Shown here: positions 38,833 through 51,356 of the stretch, one piece after another
How positions within the stretch are numbered: the first letter of the stretch is position 1
Layout of the letters: each line of letters opens with the position of its first letter
NCBI GenBank assembly: GCA_009741485.1
Contig: CM019215.1
Span: 78,111,224-78,175,223 of the forward strand
DNA: 64,000 bases
Source of the DNA: Malurus cyaneus samueli
Taxonomy: Eukaryota > Chordata > Aves > Passeriformes > Maluridae
Reading direction: 5' to 3'
Position numbers and translations under genes: made by a program
Notes under the pieces: model-generated
Told to the model about the DNA's origin: nothing
The model's input: the letters and a program-made list of their open reading frames with translations, nothing else
The model's database searches: none

Positions 38833-40734
38833 GAAAATGCGAGACCTGCTGTCTGTTCATTTTTTTTATTTTATCATTTTTGGATATCGTGGTGTCAAAT
38901 TTGTTGTAATTATAAGATTTAAAGATAATAGGAAATATATATTGCTCTATTTAGGGTCACGATGAATGTATTGTATTTTATCTTTTGACATATTTTACAT
39001 TCTAGAATGATTCTATTTAAGAGTATGGGGGTATACCGGTCCTTGTAGCTGGATTCAGAAGATGGCGGGAGCATATGGTATCAAGTGTGATAGTTAAGAG
39101 TAACTTTTATTTTTTTCTTACATTTATACATTATTTAAAATACACTGTTTTTCCTTTATTTGTATCGTTCTTAGTCGGGTCTATCAACTCATATGTCATT
39201 GCGCGTGAGATGTGTTCGTGGGAGATGAAGGAGAGCCGGGTCCAAAAATAAAGTTAAGCTTCACGACAGTCATATATGGGTATGCCTACCAGGATTGCTT
39301 TATATGGGAGTGTGCTGATACACGAGAGAAAATTGAGACATCACATACACATCTGCAAATATCATACTATGCAAACGACTCTGTTAACTTTAAGGTGATC
39401 CTCCAAGTAAGGATAATCATATAATAAAGATAGCTCTAGTCCTTCATTGCGAGATAAGTATCACTACGGAATGTTTCTCCAATGGGATACGTGGCGACTC
39501 AAAGCTATAACCTTAAAAGTTGAATAGAATAAGAAATCCACAGTATGTCTTCCAAATTTCATAATCAAAGGCACAAAAGGAGAAACTCTATTTATCTGAT
39601 ACCAAATGTACACACATAACTGAGTGTGTTTCCTAATACAATAAATTACTTTGCACAGCACACTAACATTTAACCAGTTGAACATAACTGGCTCTTGCGA
39701 GAGAATGAGATGAGAATGAATTATATATAAGTGGAATAACTGGTAGTTATCAAATTTTATTATTACAAAGAACTGTTAACTCCATTCTATACTCTTTTAA
39801 GAATGATAGAAGACTGGATCACCAACCACTGTCAGATCTACACACACTGGATGATGAGTGGTTCTCTAAGAAGACCTTTCTCCTGAAGGTAATCTCTAAA
39901 ATATCTAACAACCGCATGTGGACCTTTCTGCCACGCTAATAACAAACGCCTGTCCATAAGGAGAACACATTCCCTCTATGTTATGTGTCAGCGCCATAAA
40001 CGGCAAGCTGAGGTTAGATTAAGAACATACGAACTTGATATATCAGGTGATACCTGATTGGCCACATTTACTAAAAGAAATGATAAGCGTAGGAGTATAA
40101 TATCTACTCTCTTCTGTGTCTGGCCTGGGCCTATAGCTGCAATATGATGTGCTCAGTAAAAGTGTAAAGTAACACTTTGTGTTTGCGATAAGGCTGGCTT
40201 GGTTGGAAGAAGATAGAAATCTACAGACAATCTGTAAAATCGTTATATTTCATCATAAGCGTTACTAGTATAAATTCAAGTGTATAATCATAACACACTA
40301 TATCATAAGTTTCTATCCACTGCCCTGGCAATTATCTACCTATAAATATGAAAAGTCTCTCTCTCACAGAGATATATTAAAGCATTCCTTGCGCACTTGT
40401 ACGAGATTAATGGGAAGAACACATAGTAGCATCACAGGTTGTCTCTAGTAAGAACTATGATATAGAAGTGCAATATTCACAGATGACCTATAGAACTTGA
40501 GCACTGTCCCAACAATATGGCAGAAAGACAAACATTCCCTGAGCTGCATGCAGAAAGAAGGGTCTAAGCTCCAAAGTTAATACACCACGATCTCATATAT
40601 ATAATTTGAGAGCGAAACAATATAGTATGTGATTATAATATCAGATTTTGTATCCTATTCTTCTTTTATATTGGAGCAATAACCTAGCATCAGGCGAGTT
40701 GATGTTACCGATCATCTAAGAAAATTATGAGCCT

Positions 40735-41290
40735 CTCGGCAGCAAATGGAATTAAAAACTTGCAGAGCTAGAATGAAATTTCTTGCAGCATACACTTTAT
40801 TGTCTCTATGCCACAACTTGCTCATGCCACAGCTCCTATGTGTGCTTCTCTTTATGCAATGTATAACACATATATTAAATGGATAACCCACAAACATGGA
40901 CTTCTGCTGTTTCCATGCTGCCTCAGCCACCACGGCAGCCTTCTCCTGCCCTTTCCTCTGCCTGGGATGTGTCCAGCTTGGGCAGACATCCCCAGAGTGA
41001 CCCATCTATGGCTCATCTTTACTCTTTCATTAGAGCAGAGCATGCCAAACCTTAAATCTGGCTCCAACACCTTTACACATTTTTCCATCCTCTATGGACT
41101 TGTCCGTTTTGGCCCAAGATAAGTATGGCCTTTGCATTAGAGGATGGGGTTATGCAAAAAGTGCTGAGACAGACATTTAAAACATCTTCTTGGACGAAGT
41201 GTAAACACCACCTCATAATGACATCAGTATGGACATCAAAAACAGCTGTCACCACCCACAAGTGACATCCCCATGTCTCAGGCAGGTATC
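40735..41290. other. Ordinary-looking island inside the anomalous block
   Basis: From about 40.74 kb the CpG content falls and vertebrate-like sequence resumes (for example CCATGCTGCCTCAGCCACCA). Overlapping open frames occur on both strands (40,808-41,122 plus; 40,712-41,005 and 40,852-41,088 minus), none with a recognisable domain. It may be correctly assembled unique DNA. Confidence 0.45.
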
Positions 41291-41315
41291 AAACGGCCAT
41301 CCTGTAGGTCCACTG

Positions 41316-41372
41316 CGCAGCGCGAGGAGCGAGGGAAAGCGTAGCGACAGACCCGGCGCATATTACACAGCG
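41316..41372. other. Very short CpG-dense segment
   Basis: Nine CpG dinucleotides occur in 57 bp, including CGCAGCGCGAGGAGCG, AGCGTAGCGAC and CCGGCGC. The surrounding kilobase has few. It is far too short for a CpG-island promoter. I do not recognise it as vector or adapter sequence, although that remains possible. Confidence 0.7.
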
Positions 41373-41765
41373 CTTTTAGAGTGATCCTTATTGCCAAGAA
41401 AATGCTGCAGTGTACCTGACTACCCTTTGCAACCTTTATTGTGACCAGCCCAAGTTTTCCTGTGATTCTAGCAGCAATGACAGTGCAATTTTTGGCTATC
41501 TATCTGTCTGTGTCTTCCTGCTAGTCCTTTGTACAGCTCTTTCCCTTATCTCTAGCTGTGTTTACAGTCCCTTTTCATAATCAATGGAGATACATCATTA
41601 GCACTGCGAGAGGTGCCCAGTAAACAGACATACATTCTGGCCAAACAACGCTTCCTCCTTGTGCGGCCTGCCTCTCACAACCATTAATCAGCCCTTGAGT
41701 ACCACTTTTATATGACAGAAAAGTGGCTTTAATTATTAACAAGCCCTGCGGTGATTAAAAGGGAT
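41373..41765. promoter_or_regulatory. Candidate conserved non-coding element
   Basis: Clean, non-repetitive sequence with several homeodomain-type sites: CATTAATCAG (41.68 kb), TTTAATTATTAAC (41.73 kb) and GTGATTAAAA (41.75 kb). A perfect 8-bp inverted repeat (CCACTTTT at 41702-41709, AAAAGTGG at 41719-41726) has a 9-nt loop. It has no open frame of note. This look is typical of vertebrate conserved enhancers. The claim is an inference from texture and needs alignment to other birds. Confidence 0.4.
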
Positions 41766-43561
41766 CGAGATCAGGGGGTTTGATCGATATACATATGGCG
41801 AAAGTTCATAAAATGCGAGCTAAAGGACAAGAACAAGCGGATGAATAGAAAAGTTTGTTTTAATTAAATTTTTAATTAATTTGTCACAGAAAAGAGGGTC
41901 ACCACTTACAAACCTAATTTTATCTACCCCACTAATTTAAAATCTAATTATGTATTATGGCTCAACTCTAGAGATATTATTGGAGATATTACCTGTTTCC
42001 TTATATATTGTAAGGACGATTAACTTCACGAATATAATTGCTCTAAACAGTTTTTAAATGCAGTGGACAAAGCTGCCTAGAGCATCCATAACATAACTAA
42101 AATAATTGCTAATTACCTATTGTTGATTACATGCTACACACGTCTTGATCTGCCACAACTACATATATATAATATATAGTTGTATGATGTATAAGATACA
42201 TGTCATAATTATAATTAGTGGCCGACCTATCAGGTTTGTGTATAATTGTTAGTTCATTCCTAAACAGACAGGATAATTATTAAAAACTTAATGCGCAGTT
42301 GCCGGCTGAACGGCTCACCAATTTCTCTCCACAGCTAATACAAATCCTCGTTCTTCCTGTTGTGAAGAATACCATCAGAAATATAAAAGCAGTCAGAAGA
42401 AAACGTATTGTATGTCGACATGTATATCCCTACCTTTGTTGAGCAGATTGTACGAAACTAAACAAATTTTACGTTTTTTTTTTTCCACATGAAAACCTTA
42501 CTATATATTAATGGTTCACTACCTCATTCTAAATATAAGGAATGCCAGATAATAAAAACAATAAAAATGCAAAACAGTGTTGACATGTGGCGAGAAACAA
42601 GGGATATGGATGAAGACCATAAGTGCTATTGCAATGAGTCCTAGGCTCAGTATTTTTCTTTTTTTTAAAAAGCTCCTTGTTTTTATAGGCTAAGAAAAAA
42701 TCATTAGAATAAGACAATTATACAACTGAAACATTAAATGAAAGACCTAATGGAACGGTTCACGAAAGATTAAATAAACACAAGGACATGCGTGAATTAT
42801 CATTTCTGTTATTAAACCTGGGAGCTCTCGACTTGGCGATTGGGTTTGACTTGGTTCTCTTCATTTGGCAATTATGATCCTAATTGGTGGTTTTTTTGTG
42901 TTGTAGCAAAATTCTATTCTTGAAAGGAGATATGTTATAACAACAGAGAACAAACTGAATTTTTTTTCTGAACTAGTGCAGGTTTTTACTTTGGGGACCA
43001 GAAAATTCCACATATGACCAATTAGCACAGGAGCTGGTCAAGAAGGTAAAGATATTAGGATAAATTTTCATGAGTTTTCCGTAGAAGAAAAATATGTTTC
43101 TTAATATTATTCCTTTTTAGTTCTAAACATCAGAATAGGAGATGAAATTTTAAAAATCCAGAAGAATGTCGAAGGAAAACAAATGACTGTTCCTAGTCTG
43201 TAAGCTTCTACATGTTCATAAAGACAATGTTTAAAATGAGTTTTAGTGAAATACTGATTCCCCATAAACTAGTCATCATATAAGGTATCTGATTGGAAGG
43301 AGTCAATGGTAATCTATAAGAAAAGAGAACAAGACCATCTGCAAAAGGCTGTGAGAAATTCAAATGTATTATTTATTTCTCATTCATTGACTAAGCAAAT
43401 GTGTGCTGTCATCTCTTTGGTTACAGGACATATACCCACTACTAGGAAGTTTGATTTTTGTTTGAATCTAAAGAAGCAAGACATACTGGACTATGATAAA
43501 GCCATGTTTGTCTAAAGATGATTATGCTTTGAAATGGACATCAATTATTTAAGTCTCAATT

Positions 43562-43582
43562 AAAAAAAAAAAAAAAAAAAAA
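43562..43582. repeat. A-run of about 21
   Basis: A mononucleotide run between CTCAATT and TTGGATTTTCC. No LINE body is recognised upstream. Confidence 0.85.
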
Positions 43583-43854
43583 TTGGATTTTCCCTCTTTT
43601 TCCCTATCATCTGCCGCTAATCTACAGAATGATTCTTCATCTGTCTTGAAACCCCACTCCTCTGCCCTAAACTCTGGGGAGATAACCTACCCTCCAGACT
43701 GTGCAATCTTACTGAAAAGCAACGTGTGTTAGTGTCAATGAAGGTAAATGCAATTTCTGGAGGAGATTGTTTCCCCTACCCAGGTTAACCTCATAAAAAA
43801 TATCTGAGGGAGCTCTTATGATGATACACTCTGAATGTTGTCTGTGATAATAAT

Positions 43855-44035
43855 AATAAAAAAACAAAATCATAAAACCCAATCCCCCACCGCCCCGATC
43901 CAAACCAACCAATCAAAGAAAAACCAAACCACCAACCAACCAACCAATCAAAACTAACAAAAACCTCAAATAAACAAACAAAAATCAACCAAACTAACAA
44001 AACAACAAACAAAACAACCAAATGAAAACCACAAG
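43855..44035. repeat. A/C-rich low-complexity tract with (CCAA)n
   Basis: About 180 bp of nearly T- and G-poor plus strand, including CCAACCAACCAACCAATC and later CAAACAAA and AACAACAAAC words. The minus-strand frames over it read as runs of V, F, W, L and G and are artefacts. Confidence 0.88.
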
Positions 44036-45352
44036 CAAATAATCCACCTTTGGATATTTCTACTTTCTTCAATGGGGAGACACAGTCTCACTCCTTTGCT
44101 CTCCCTATCATCTGCAGTTTCAGATTTCTGTCTCTTTGCTGTATATTCACAGGAGAAGCAGAACTCTCTTATCAGATTATGGACAACTAGGTCAGGCTGC
44201 AATTGCTACCTGTTTACATGCATGGGATAAGAGTTTCATTATTGGGCAGTGCACTCTGCCTGAATATTTATTTCTCACCTCTGAGGAAAAAGAGCTTGAA
44301 AGCTGCTAAATGGACATTTTATCCTAAACAGTAAATCTGTTGAACCTGTGACTGTAAATTTCATTTGCTGATAGAAGGACTGGAAGAAGGAGTTTATATA
44401 GAAGTTGTTCACTTTTTCTGTTTTCATAACAGCAAATAGTTCCAAGTTTTAGAAGTATTTTTAAAATAAATTTTCATAAACTAAAAGAATGAGTTTACAA
44501 TCAGCCAGCTTATACAGCATCAGTTGTTTAGCCTCTTAAAGAAAAAATATATTTAGTAATGGTGTGTAAAGAAAAGCTTGAAATTATTATCAGAAAAACA
44601 CCAGAGCAAGACAAAATTATTATCAAAAATGAATATTTGTATGTCCACATAGAAATGTAGAAACATACACATAATAAAATGTGTCAGGTTTGACTAAATT
44701 TTGAATATCTCTTTACATATGTACATTTAATTTTTTTTTACTATGGGAAAAGAGCAAAAAGAGGAATCTCATATGATTTTAAGAAGGTAATATCACTTAT
44801 AAACTGAAAAATCATGATTTAACTTGTATAGAGAACAAAGGATGCAGTTTATGATCTGAAAATTTCAGTGGATGTCGATCCTTAGATTAAATCTGCATTA
44901 TCATGTAGACTTTTAGACAATGCAGTGCTCAGGGAAAGTTGACATCACAGTCTGACAGAATAAAATCAAGTTAGACTTCAAGCAAAAAGGAAAATACTTT
45001 TTTATAATGCTTCTGCTAAAGAAGTTGTGGTGCATTATGCAGCATTTTTTGACAAATTTAACAATTGCAGTTCATACCTACTAGAACAAAAACTCTTAAT
45101 TGATGGAATTTGAAGTTAATCTTTAAATTTAATTCTACTTCCATTCCTAACAAGAAGGAAGCATATGATTATTTAAATTATTGTTTCCTTTTAATTGCTA
45201 AGCATTTTAATTAAGGTTCATTAGTCAGGGATTTGAAGGGAAACAAGTTGGGTATTAGCTTATATTCTGCTTTCTAATGTCACTAAAACAAGTATTATGT
45301 AAGGGGATTTGATAATATGCCCACTACTCTCTCTGAGTTTCATGATGATGGC

Positions 45353-45387
45353 ATGCAAATTTTTATCTTTGGAAGTTTAATTTGCAT
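45353..45387. promoter_or_regulatory. Inverted pair of perfect octamer (POU) sites
   Basis: ATGCAAAT at 45353-45360 and its exact reverse complement ATTTGCAT at 45380-45387, 19 bp apart, form a perfect 8-bp inverted repeat. The upstream 200 bp (45.15-45.23 kb) has TTTAAATTA, TTTTAATTGC and TTTTAATTAAGG, also homeodomain-like. The combination suggests an enhancer-type element. No factor binding is shown by sequence alone. Confidence 0.45.
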
Positions 45388-48300
45388 AGACTGAAAGAAT
45401 GGTTCACTCTAAATTCCAAAATTCACATTATATCCGTTCACAACCTGCGGCCTTCGTTTTTTTTGTTAGATTTCTGCCTGCATCTACTTTATAAAAAAAG
45501 CCTTGCAATTTTTGGTTGCTGTAAACTGTCTTAATTGGATTCCTGCTCATGTTCTTTTCTCCATCTCTACTGCCTATTACACAGATTTTTATATGCTCTT
45601 CCAATCACAGTAGTATCCAGCTGCTGAAGGTTTTATTGCAGAAAATATTTCTCTGGTGGTTTGTGTTGGTTATGTGCTCCAGAGTATGAACAACAGATAA
45701 GGATTCATTCCAAAACAATTAATTTAGTCCCATCCAAGTAGAAAATTAGTTATTTTAATATATAAAGAGTATTACTTGTAACTTATCTGTTTACTTTCTC
45801 ATATGTTCTCAATAACTGAATTATACATGTATTGTAGCACTGCCTATATACTCTTCTCCTTACAGAGCTTTTTCTTGAACTAGTATACTTCTCAATTTTT
45901 TGTGAAAATAAAATGCATAGCCTCATTCCATAAGAAAATTAATGATTTTGCTAACAAGTCTGTATGACTTTTAAATAAATTTTTTTAAAAGCTATTTTTT
46001 ATAAATGTTTACTGAGCAACCGTTTTACAAAAAGCCTATGGGATGATGTACAATTTAGTTTTCAAATAATTTATTTTAGTTTGTTTCATTATGTGAAGAC
46101 ACTTTCTTTGAAGTGAGATACTCTCCAAAAGCAGGGACTGTAATCAAGAATTTTAAAAACAAAAATCGTAAACTGTAGTGTTAAAAGTTTGGTAGTATCT
46201 CTGTCTCATTTATTCATAGCAAATACATCTTTTTGATGCATTAGAAGAAACTTTTCATACTGTGATAGAGTCCTGGCAGCGAGAGCTCCCTGTAAGTGAA
46301 CACCCAGAGCACAGATCAACAATCTGCACCTTAAAAAATTATTAATTTGATCAGAATGTAGAGTGGTGCTCTTTCTAAAGTTTGAAGACCAGAATAAACC
46401 ATCAGGAAAAAAAAAGAAAAGCTGTGTGTTAAAGAAATTATCCCTCCTCATTGTGTTCTTGAAGTTTTATTTTCCATGTGGAGCAAATTTCAGTAGTGTT
46501 ATTATGAAGACAAACTCCACTGTGACCTCTCAAATTTCTTGGGAAAATTATTTCCCTTAGTTGTCCTTGAAGAGTCGCCTGCTGTTGGTTTTGTCCTGCA
46601 GTCTCCTTGCTGCTGAGAGACTTAGCTCTTCAATGTGTCTATCTTCCTTTCTTCAATCTGTCCGTCTTCCTCTAGGAAGTTTCCTTAGCATCAGTTTCTT
46701 CTGTTAGAAGAACATTATTATAATTGCAGGAATAAGAAACGGAACATTTGAAAACATCAAAATTAAAACTGCCTACAACTGTACTTCATTCTATGTCTAT
46801 AATTCAGAATCAGAGATTTTTGCCCCCTTCACTTTTGCAATCAATTAAGATTTTTTCTTGATGAGGTAATGTATGCCTGTTTGGTCTTCCTCATGTTGTT
46901 GCCAAGGTTATTAACTGAATGATGCATAATTTAGAAGTAGAAATAAATACTATGTGTAGTAACAGTGATATTTGAGTATATATTTCCAAAAGGTGAAAGC
47001 TATGATGCTGAGATTGAAATATAAAGGTACTATGTACAGCTGTCTACAAAGGTACACTGTGACTTTTGAGCATAATTAATTGTTAAGCAAAATTTTCCCC
47101 TTTAATTAATATTTGATAATGTTTCTTTTTATTACTACTATTTCATTCCATTTGTCAACGTTCTTGCTTCTGTGATCTTCAGGCCAGAATTATTGTCACA
47201 AATGATCAGGAAAACCCTTTTGTATTAGTTAGAAAACTTCTGATGTAAAGCACCTCCTTGGAAATTAATCTTTTTCAAAAATTGTGTGCACTTTAATGGA
47301 AGAGTATTTTATTATCATATGTGAAATAAGGAATTTTTATATGCATTGTTTAACTACCAGAACATATGTAGCATTATCTTTTTGCTAACTTAAAAGCAAG
47401 CTCAATAGAGCAGTAAACAGATTTTTAAAGGGACTGACACATATGCCAAGTAGTTAATAAAAATAATCCATAGGGTTGTACAGAGAGATTTTTATTTTTA
47501 TGAGCTTGAAAGAGAAGAACTCTAATCCACCATCATGCAACACAGGGTCGGCCATCACACCGAAGAACCTGTTGACTGTGATGGTAAACATTTAGTTGGT
47601 TTCATGTTCTGCTGAAAAATTTTTTACCTAGACAGGCAGGTTCATCTCTCCTGAAACTAATGGTGTTGTATGTCAGAAATCCACATTGCTTCAGAATTGC
47701 CAGAGACTGAAGGCTCTGGATGCTGATATGGGATCTTAGTCCATGAGTAGGATGAGGTGGGAGCTCCATGGGGCCAAAAACGGGGTCCTGGGCTATGGAC
47801 AGAGTGAGAGGAGCCACAGGGACTTTGCAGGCACAGTCAGGGTGGAGGTGGACTCATGTCTTGGTCATACAAATTGCCAAATCCCTGGTTTTGAGAGCAT
47901 TTGTCAGGGGTTTTACAGTAGATATTAAATGCAAGAGTGGAGAGTGCAACAGAAGCATGATGGTTCTTGATATCTGGCAAATTCAATATTCCTCTATTTT
48001 ATTGTTTTTTGATCATCCTGTCTGGCTTCTCATTCATGGCTTTCTAAGAAGCTTGTCTGAAGCTGAGTTTTAAACCTTCTACCAATTCTTCATGCAGGAG
48101 AACAGATCTAGTAAACAACAATTGGCAGTTGACTGTGATAGAGCTAGCCAAGTTATCGATGGTTTAAAATTACTTGAAGTTTTCAAAAGCAAGTTTTGAC
48201 TCTTTTGGCATAATGAACACATTTCAATTGTCCACATAGGGAGCAGAAGAGCAGGAGGATGAATGATCAACACACTCCAGTGGCTGTCATAGATTGCCCA

Positions 48301-49351
48301 TCTCTCATGCAAAACATGCAAAAATATTTCTAAAAATTCTAATAGAGTCTTGATCCTGTCATAATTGTGCTGAGATCTCTATTATTAGAATATTGAATTA
48401 TACAAACTAAGCCAAAAATATTCACATAATCCTGCCATACAGTTATGTTCTGTAAGAGATCTGTGTTATACTTTGCTTCATATACAAAGGGAAAGAAAAT
48501 TAGATTGTACTGAAAATCAACCATAATTTTGTGCAGTTTTTTAGACAAAAACTGTCATTGTATATAGTTAGTAATGTTCTGTAGTAATTTTTACTCAAGT
48601 CTAAGGAATCTGTGAATTTCAAACTTATTTTCCTACATATCTCTGACATTACTTCTTGGTTTGGAGAGTTGCACATTGTTTGCATGCTGAAACTTGTCAC
48701 AGAAGATTGAATAAGCAGATACGGAAAAGGACCTGGTAAGAGGTCCTTTTTCTGTCCATCACAAACTCTACTTCATTGGAAACCTCTAAACTGAAAAACC
48801 TGGCTGATTGTGAGCTTGGGAAATCTAATGTGAATTAAGCGAGGTAATAGGTGAAACATCTCAATCTGCTGGAAAGGACAGAAGCAGAACTTTGTGCTAG
48901 ACCATTAATTCATTAATTCAGGTGATACTTCTAATCCCGGTATTATTTACTGATTTGAATATGACACATGCAGCATTATTTATGATTTGGAAATTGTAAC
49001 ATGATTAGTGATATGATTATCTTTTGTAATCTGCAGATTTTTTTTCAGTCTTACTGAAAGAATAATATATTACACATTAAAATTCATAGCCTCATGCATT
49101 TCCTTAAAACTGTACACTTGTGGGGCATAGCTATATTTATCTGTAAGAAATATACCCCCTCAAATTCATAAACACTTAACAGAAAAATGTATGCCTGAAT
49201 GCATTCATTGTTTGATTCAAAACTGGGCATCAATTCCTTTCCCATATTGGAACCCAAATTAATTTGCCAAATTCCCATTCAGATGAATTAGTTCTGCATA
49301 GGCTATAAGATATCATTTAGATTAATGTGTCTCCAGCACATTACCCATAAT

Positions 49352-49386
49352 GATGGTCAAATTAATTCATTAAAACTTTGACCATC
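49352..49386. promoter_or_regulatory. Perfect 10-bp inverted repeat with nuclear-receptor-like half sites
   Basis: GATGGTCAAA (49352-49361) and TTTGACCATC (49377-49386) are exact reverse complements with a 15-nt AT-rich loop containing TTAATTCATTAA. The arms include TGGTCA/TGACCA, close to the nuclear-receptor half site AGGTCA/TGACCT. It may also be a chance palindrome. Confidence 0.4.
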
Positions 49387-49899
49387 TTTAGAAATAATGT
49401 CCCCAAGAAACATTAATCAAGGAGATACTTCATATCATATTCTATATAACACTGAAGCTAAATTACACTAAGTAACTCTATAAGAATTTCAAAACAGGAT
49501 TTGAATCACATTATTTCTCCACTGAAAGTATTTCAATGTTGTTATTATTATACAATCATACTAATATTTTGTTGTGTAGAGGTCACTGCCTCTTACACAG
49601 GATCTAGGTAGGATATGCCAAATACATACTGGAGAAGTAAAACAGACCATAATGCTCTTTAACATTAATACTTTTTCAACTCTAGAAACATTTCACCCTC
49701 CAGGGAATAAACTGAAATAGAGTTTTCAAATGAACTGAAGTACAGATCAATAAACTAATTCAGACTGGCATCAGAAATCAAGATATAATGTTCCTCATTT
49801 TGCAATCCTATAAGAAATATAGGATACATTAAATTTAACATTTTTGGATCTGACATGGGTATGACAGTTACTGTGTTCTTATAAATAACTAAACAAATC

Positions 49900-49923
49900 T
49901 TTTTTTTTTTTTTTTTTTTTTTT
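49900..49923. repeat. T24 homopolymer
   Basis: Twenty-four uninterrupted T between AAACAAATC and AAGGAATTG. Confidence 0.9.
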
Positions 49924-50661
49924 AAGGAATTGAATTAGTTTCTTTTCATTTATTACACCTATTAAAAATGTCTGAAGGAAATAAAATGGACCTCTTTGCA
50001 TGCAAAATAAAACTACTTTAAGTGATGTTGCCAGTTCAAAATCCTCTGTCAGATTTGCATGTGTAATAACATAATTTGTCTTCACATTTGTAAAAGTTTT
50101 GCTTTAGCTAACAATTAACTATGCCTAATTATGGAAGTGTAACTTCCATCAAAGTAATTTATTGTGATCTTGTATTTGGGCTAAAGAAATGTTGATACTT
50201 AATATAAAAACCTTTATTCTTTCCTGATGGCTTGTACCACATTTACTTACATTGTATTGTTACCTACCAATGGAAAGCACTGATGAAAAAAAATTCCAGT
50301 TTCAAGAGCAATTGAACTACAGTAATCTTTCAAAACCAAGACTAGTTTTGTGATTTAGGCAACCAATGCCAAAACTACAGGAATTACTACTATATTAGTC
50401 CTCCCAGGCAGATAGTGTGATCACACTTGCATGGAGAGTTTGCAGTTTTCATTTTTGCAGTCATGTCACACACAGCAATGGTGGGCAGTTAAGAAGTGTG
50501 AGTGGTACATTTTGCATAGTTTTGAAAGCCTTCAGCAACCTCACTGCCTTTTCTTTCCTATTCAGTTGTTTATGCCAAGGCATACAGAACATGGATGCAA
50601 CCAGCAAACAATTAGCACAAAAGAGAAAATCAGTGATATGATTGTTTGTATCACATGATTT

Positions 50662-50752
50662 AGTATTATTATTACTATTAATTATTATTATTGTTGTTGT
50701 TATTATGTTTATGTTTACATTTATGCTTACGTTTACATTTATGTTATCATAT
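50662..50752. repeat. TTA/TTG trinucleotide and GTTTACATTTATG repeats
   Basis: ATT and GTT triplets are followed by an 18-bp-period repeat. GTTTACATTTATG is seen exactly at 50713-50725 and 50731-50743. Confidence 0.8.
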
Positions 50753-51299
50753 TATTATATGTTCTTTAAAAGAAACAGAGGTTGGAGATACTCTTTTAAA
50801 AGAGATTTTCAAATAAAGCATCATATCCTCGCAAAATCACTCTGTTTTGGCAGAAGGAGGTTAGGTTTTAAAAAATATCTGTATTATGAGGTCAAAGATA
50901 TCATTTCAGGAAAACACAAACTGGATATATCAAGAAAAATCTTAATTTTTTTAGAATTATTGAATTAGAAGCCTCATCCAAATATTAGAAAAGTGTTAAT
51001 CCAGTACATGATACATCCTTTACAAACATTATTTATTCTTTTCCAGTTTGAAATTAATCACAGGAAGGTATTCAGTCCTTTCAAACTTGTCTTTTTAAAC
51101 CAAGGTGGGAACTTCAACTATTTTAACTCAAGACTATCTTAATTCTTACAATGTACATGATCAATTTTTATGATCCACTCAGCAACTTTGTTGAACTACA
51201 GGTCATATCAATGCTACATAGCATAACTCTCCTGTCCTTCTATTGACTATATGCTATTTTAAGATAAAGCACCCTAATACTGGAAATAATTATGAAGTA

Positions 51300-51356
51300 A
51301 AACAATAATAATAATGGAAATAATACAGTATAACAATAGTTATAATGGAAATAATA
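51300..51356. repeat. AAT-rich repeat with duplicated ATAATGGAAATAAT
   Basis: AATAATAATAATGG is followed by a second ATAATGGAAATAAT copy about 35 bp on. Degenerate trinucleotide-derived sequence. Confidence 0.7.

Larger units (their letters stand above)
33520..42850. other. Block of anomalous composition, probably low-accuracy sequence
   Basis: The block differs visibly from both flanks. CpG is not depleted: a hand count over 34,141-35,100 gives 32 CpG, against 7 in an equal stretch at 31,141-32,100. Long homopolymers are rare (at most about 8). It is rich in irregular words such as TTTTCGCGAC and TATCGCGGTATCGAG, and almost no known repeat is readable. Open frames are no longer than expected by chance, which argues against bacterial or viral DNA. 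The simplest reading is a gap filled with poorly corrected long-read sequence, interrupted by better islands (38.42-38.85 and 40.74-41.75 kb). Edges are approximate. Foreign or satellite DNA is a weaker alternative. Gene calls here should not be trusted. Confidence 0.7.

Noticed and set aside
40808..41122. 104-codon frame as a coding exon
   Set aside because: Open frames of similar length overlap it on the other strand, and no domain or credible splice signals are visible.
33520..42850. Horizontally acquired bacterial or viral DNA
   Set aside because: No open frame exceeds about 118 codons in over 9 kb and no gene-like layout is seen, unlike dense microbial DNA.
43791..44072. 93-codon minus-strand frame that looks membrane-like (runs of V, F, L, W)
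   Set aside because: It is the translation of the A/C-rich low-complexity tract.
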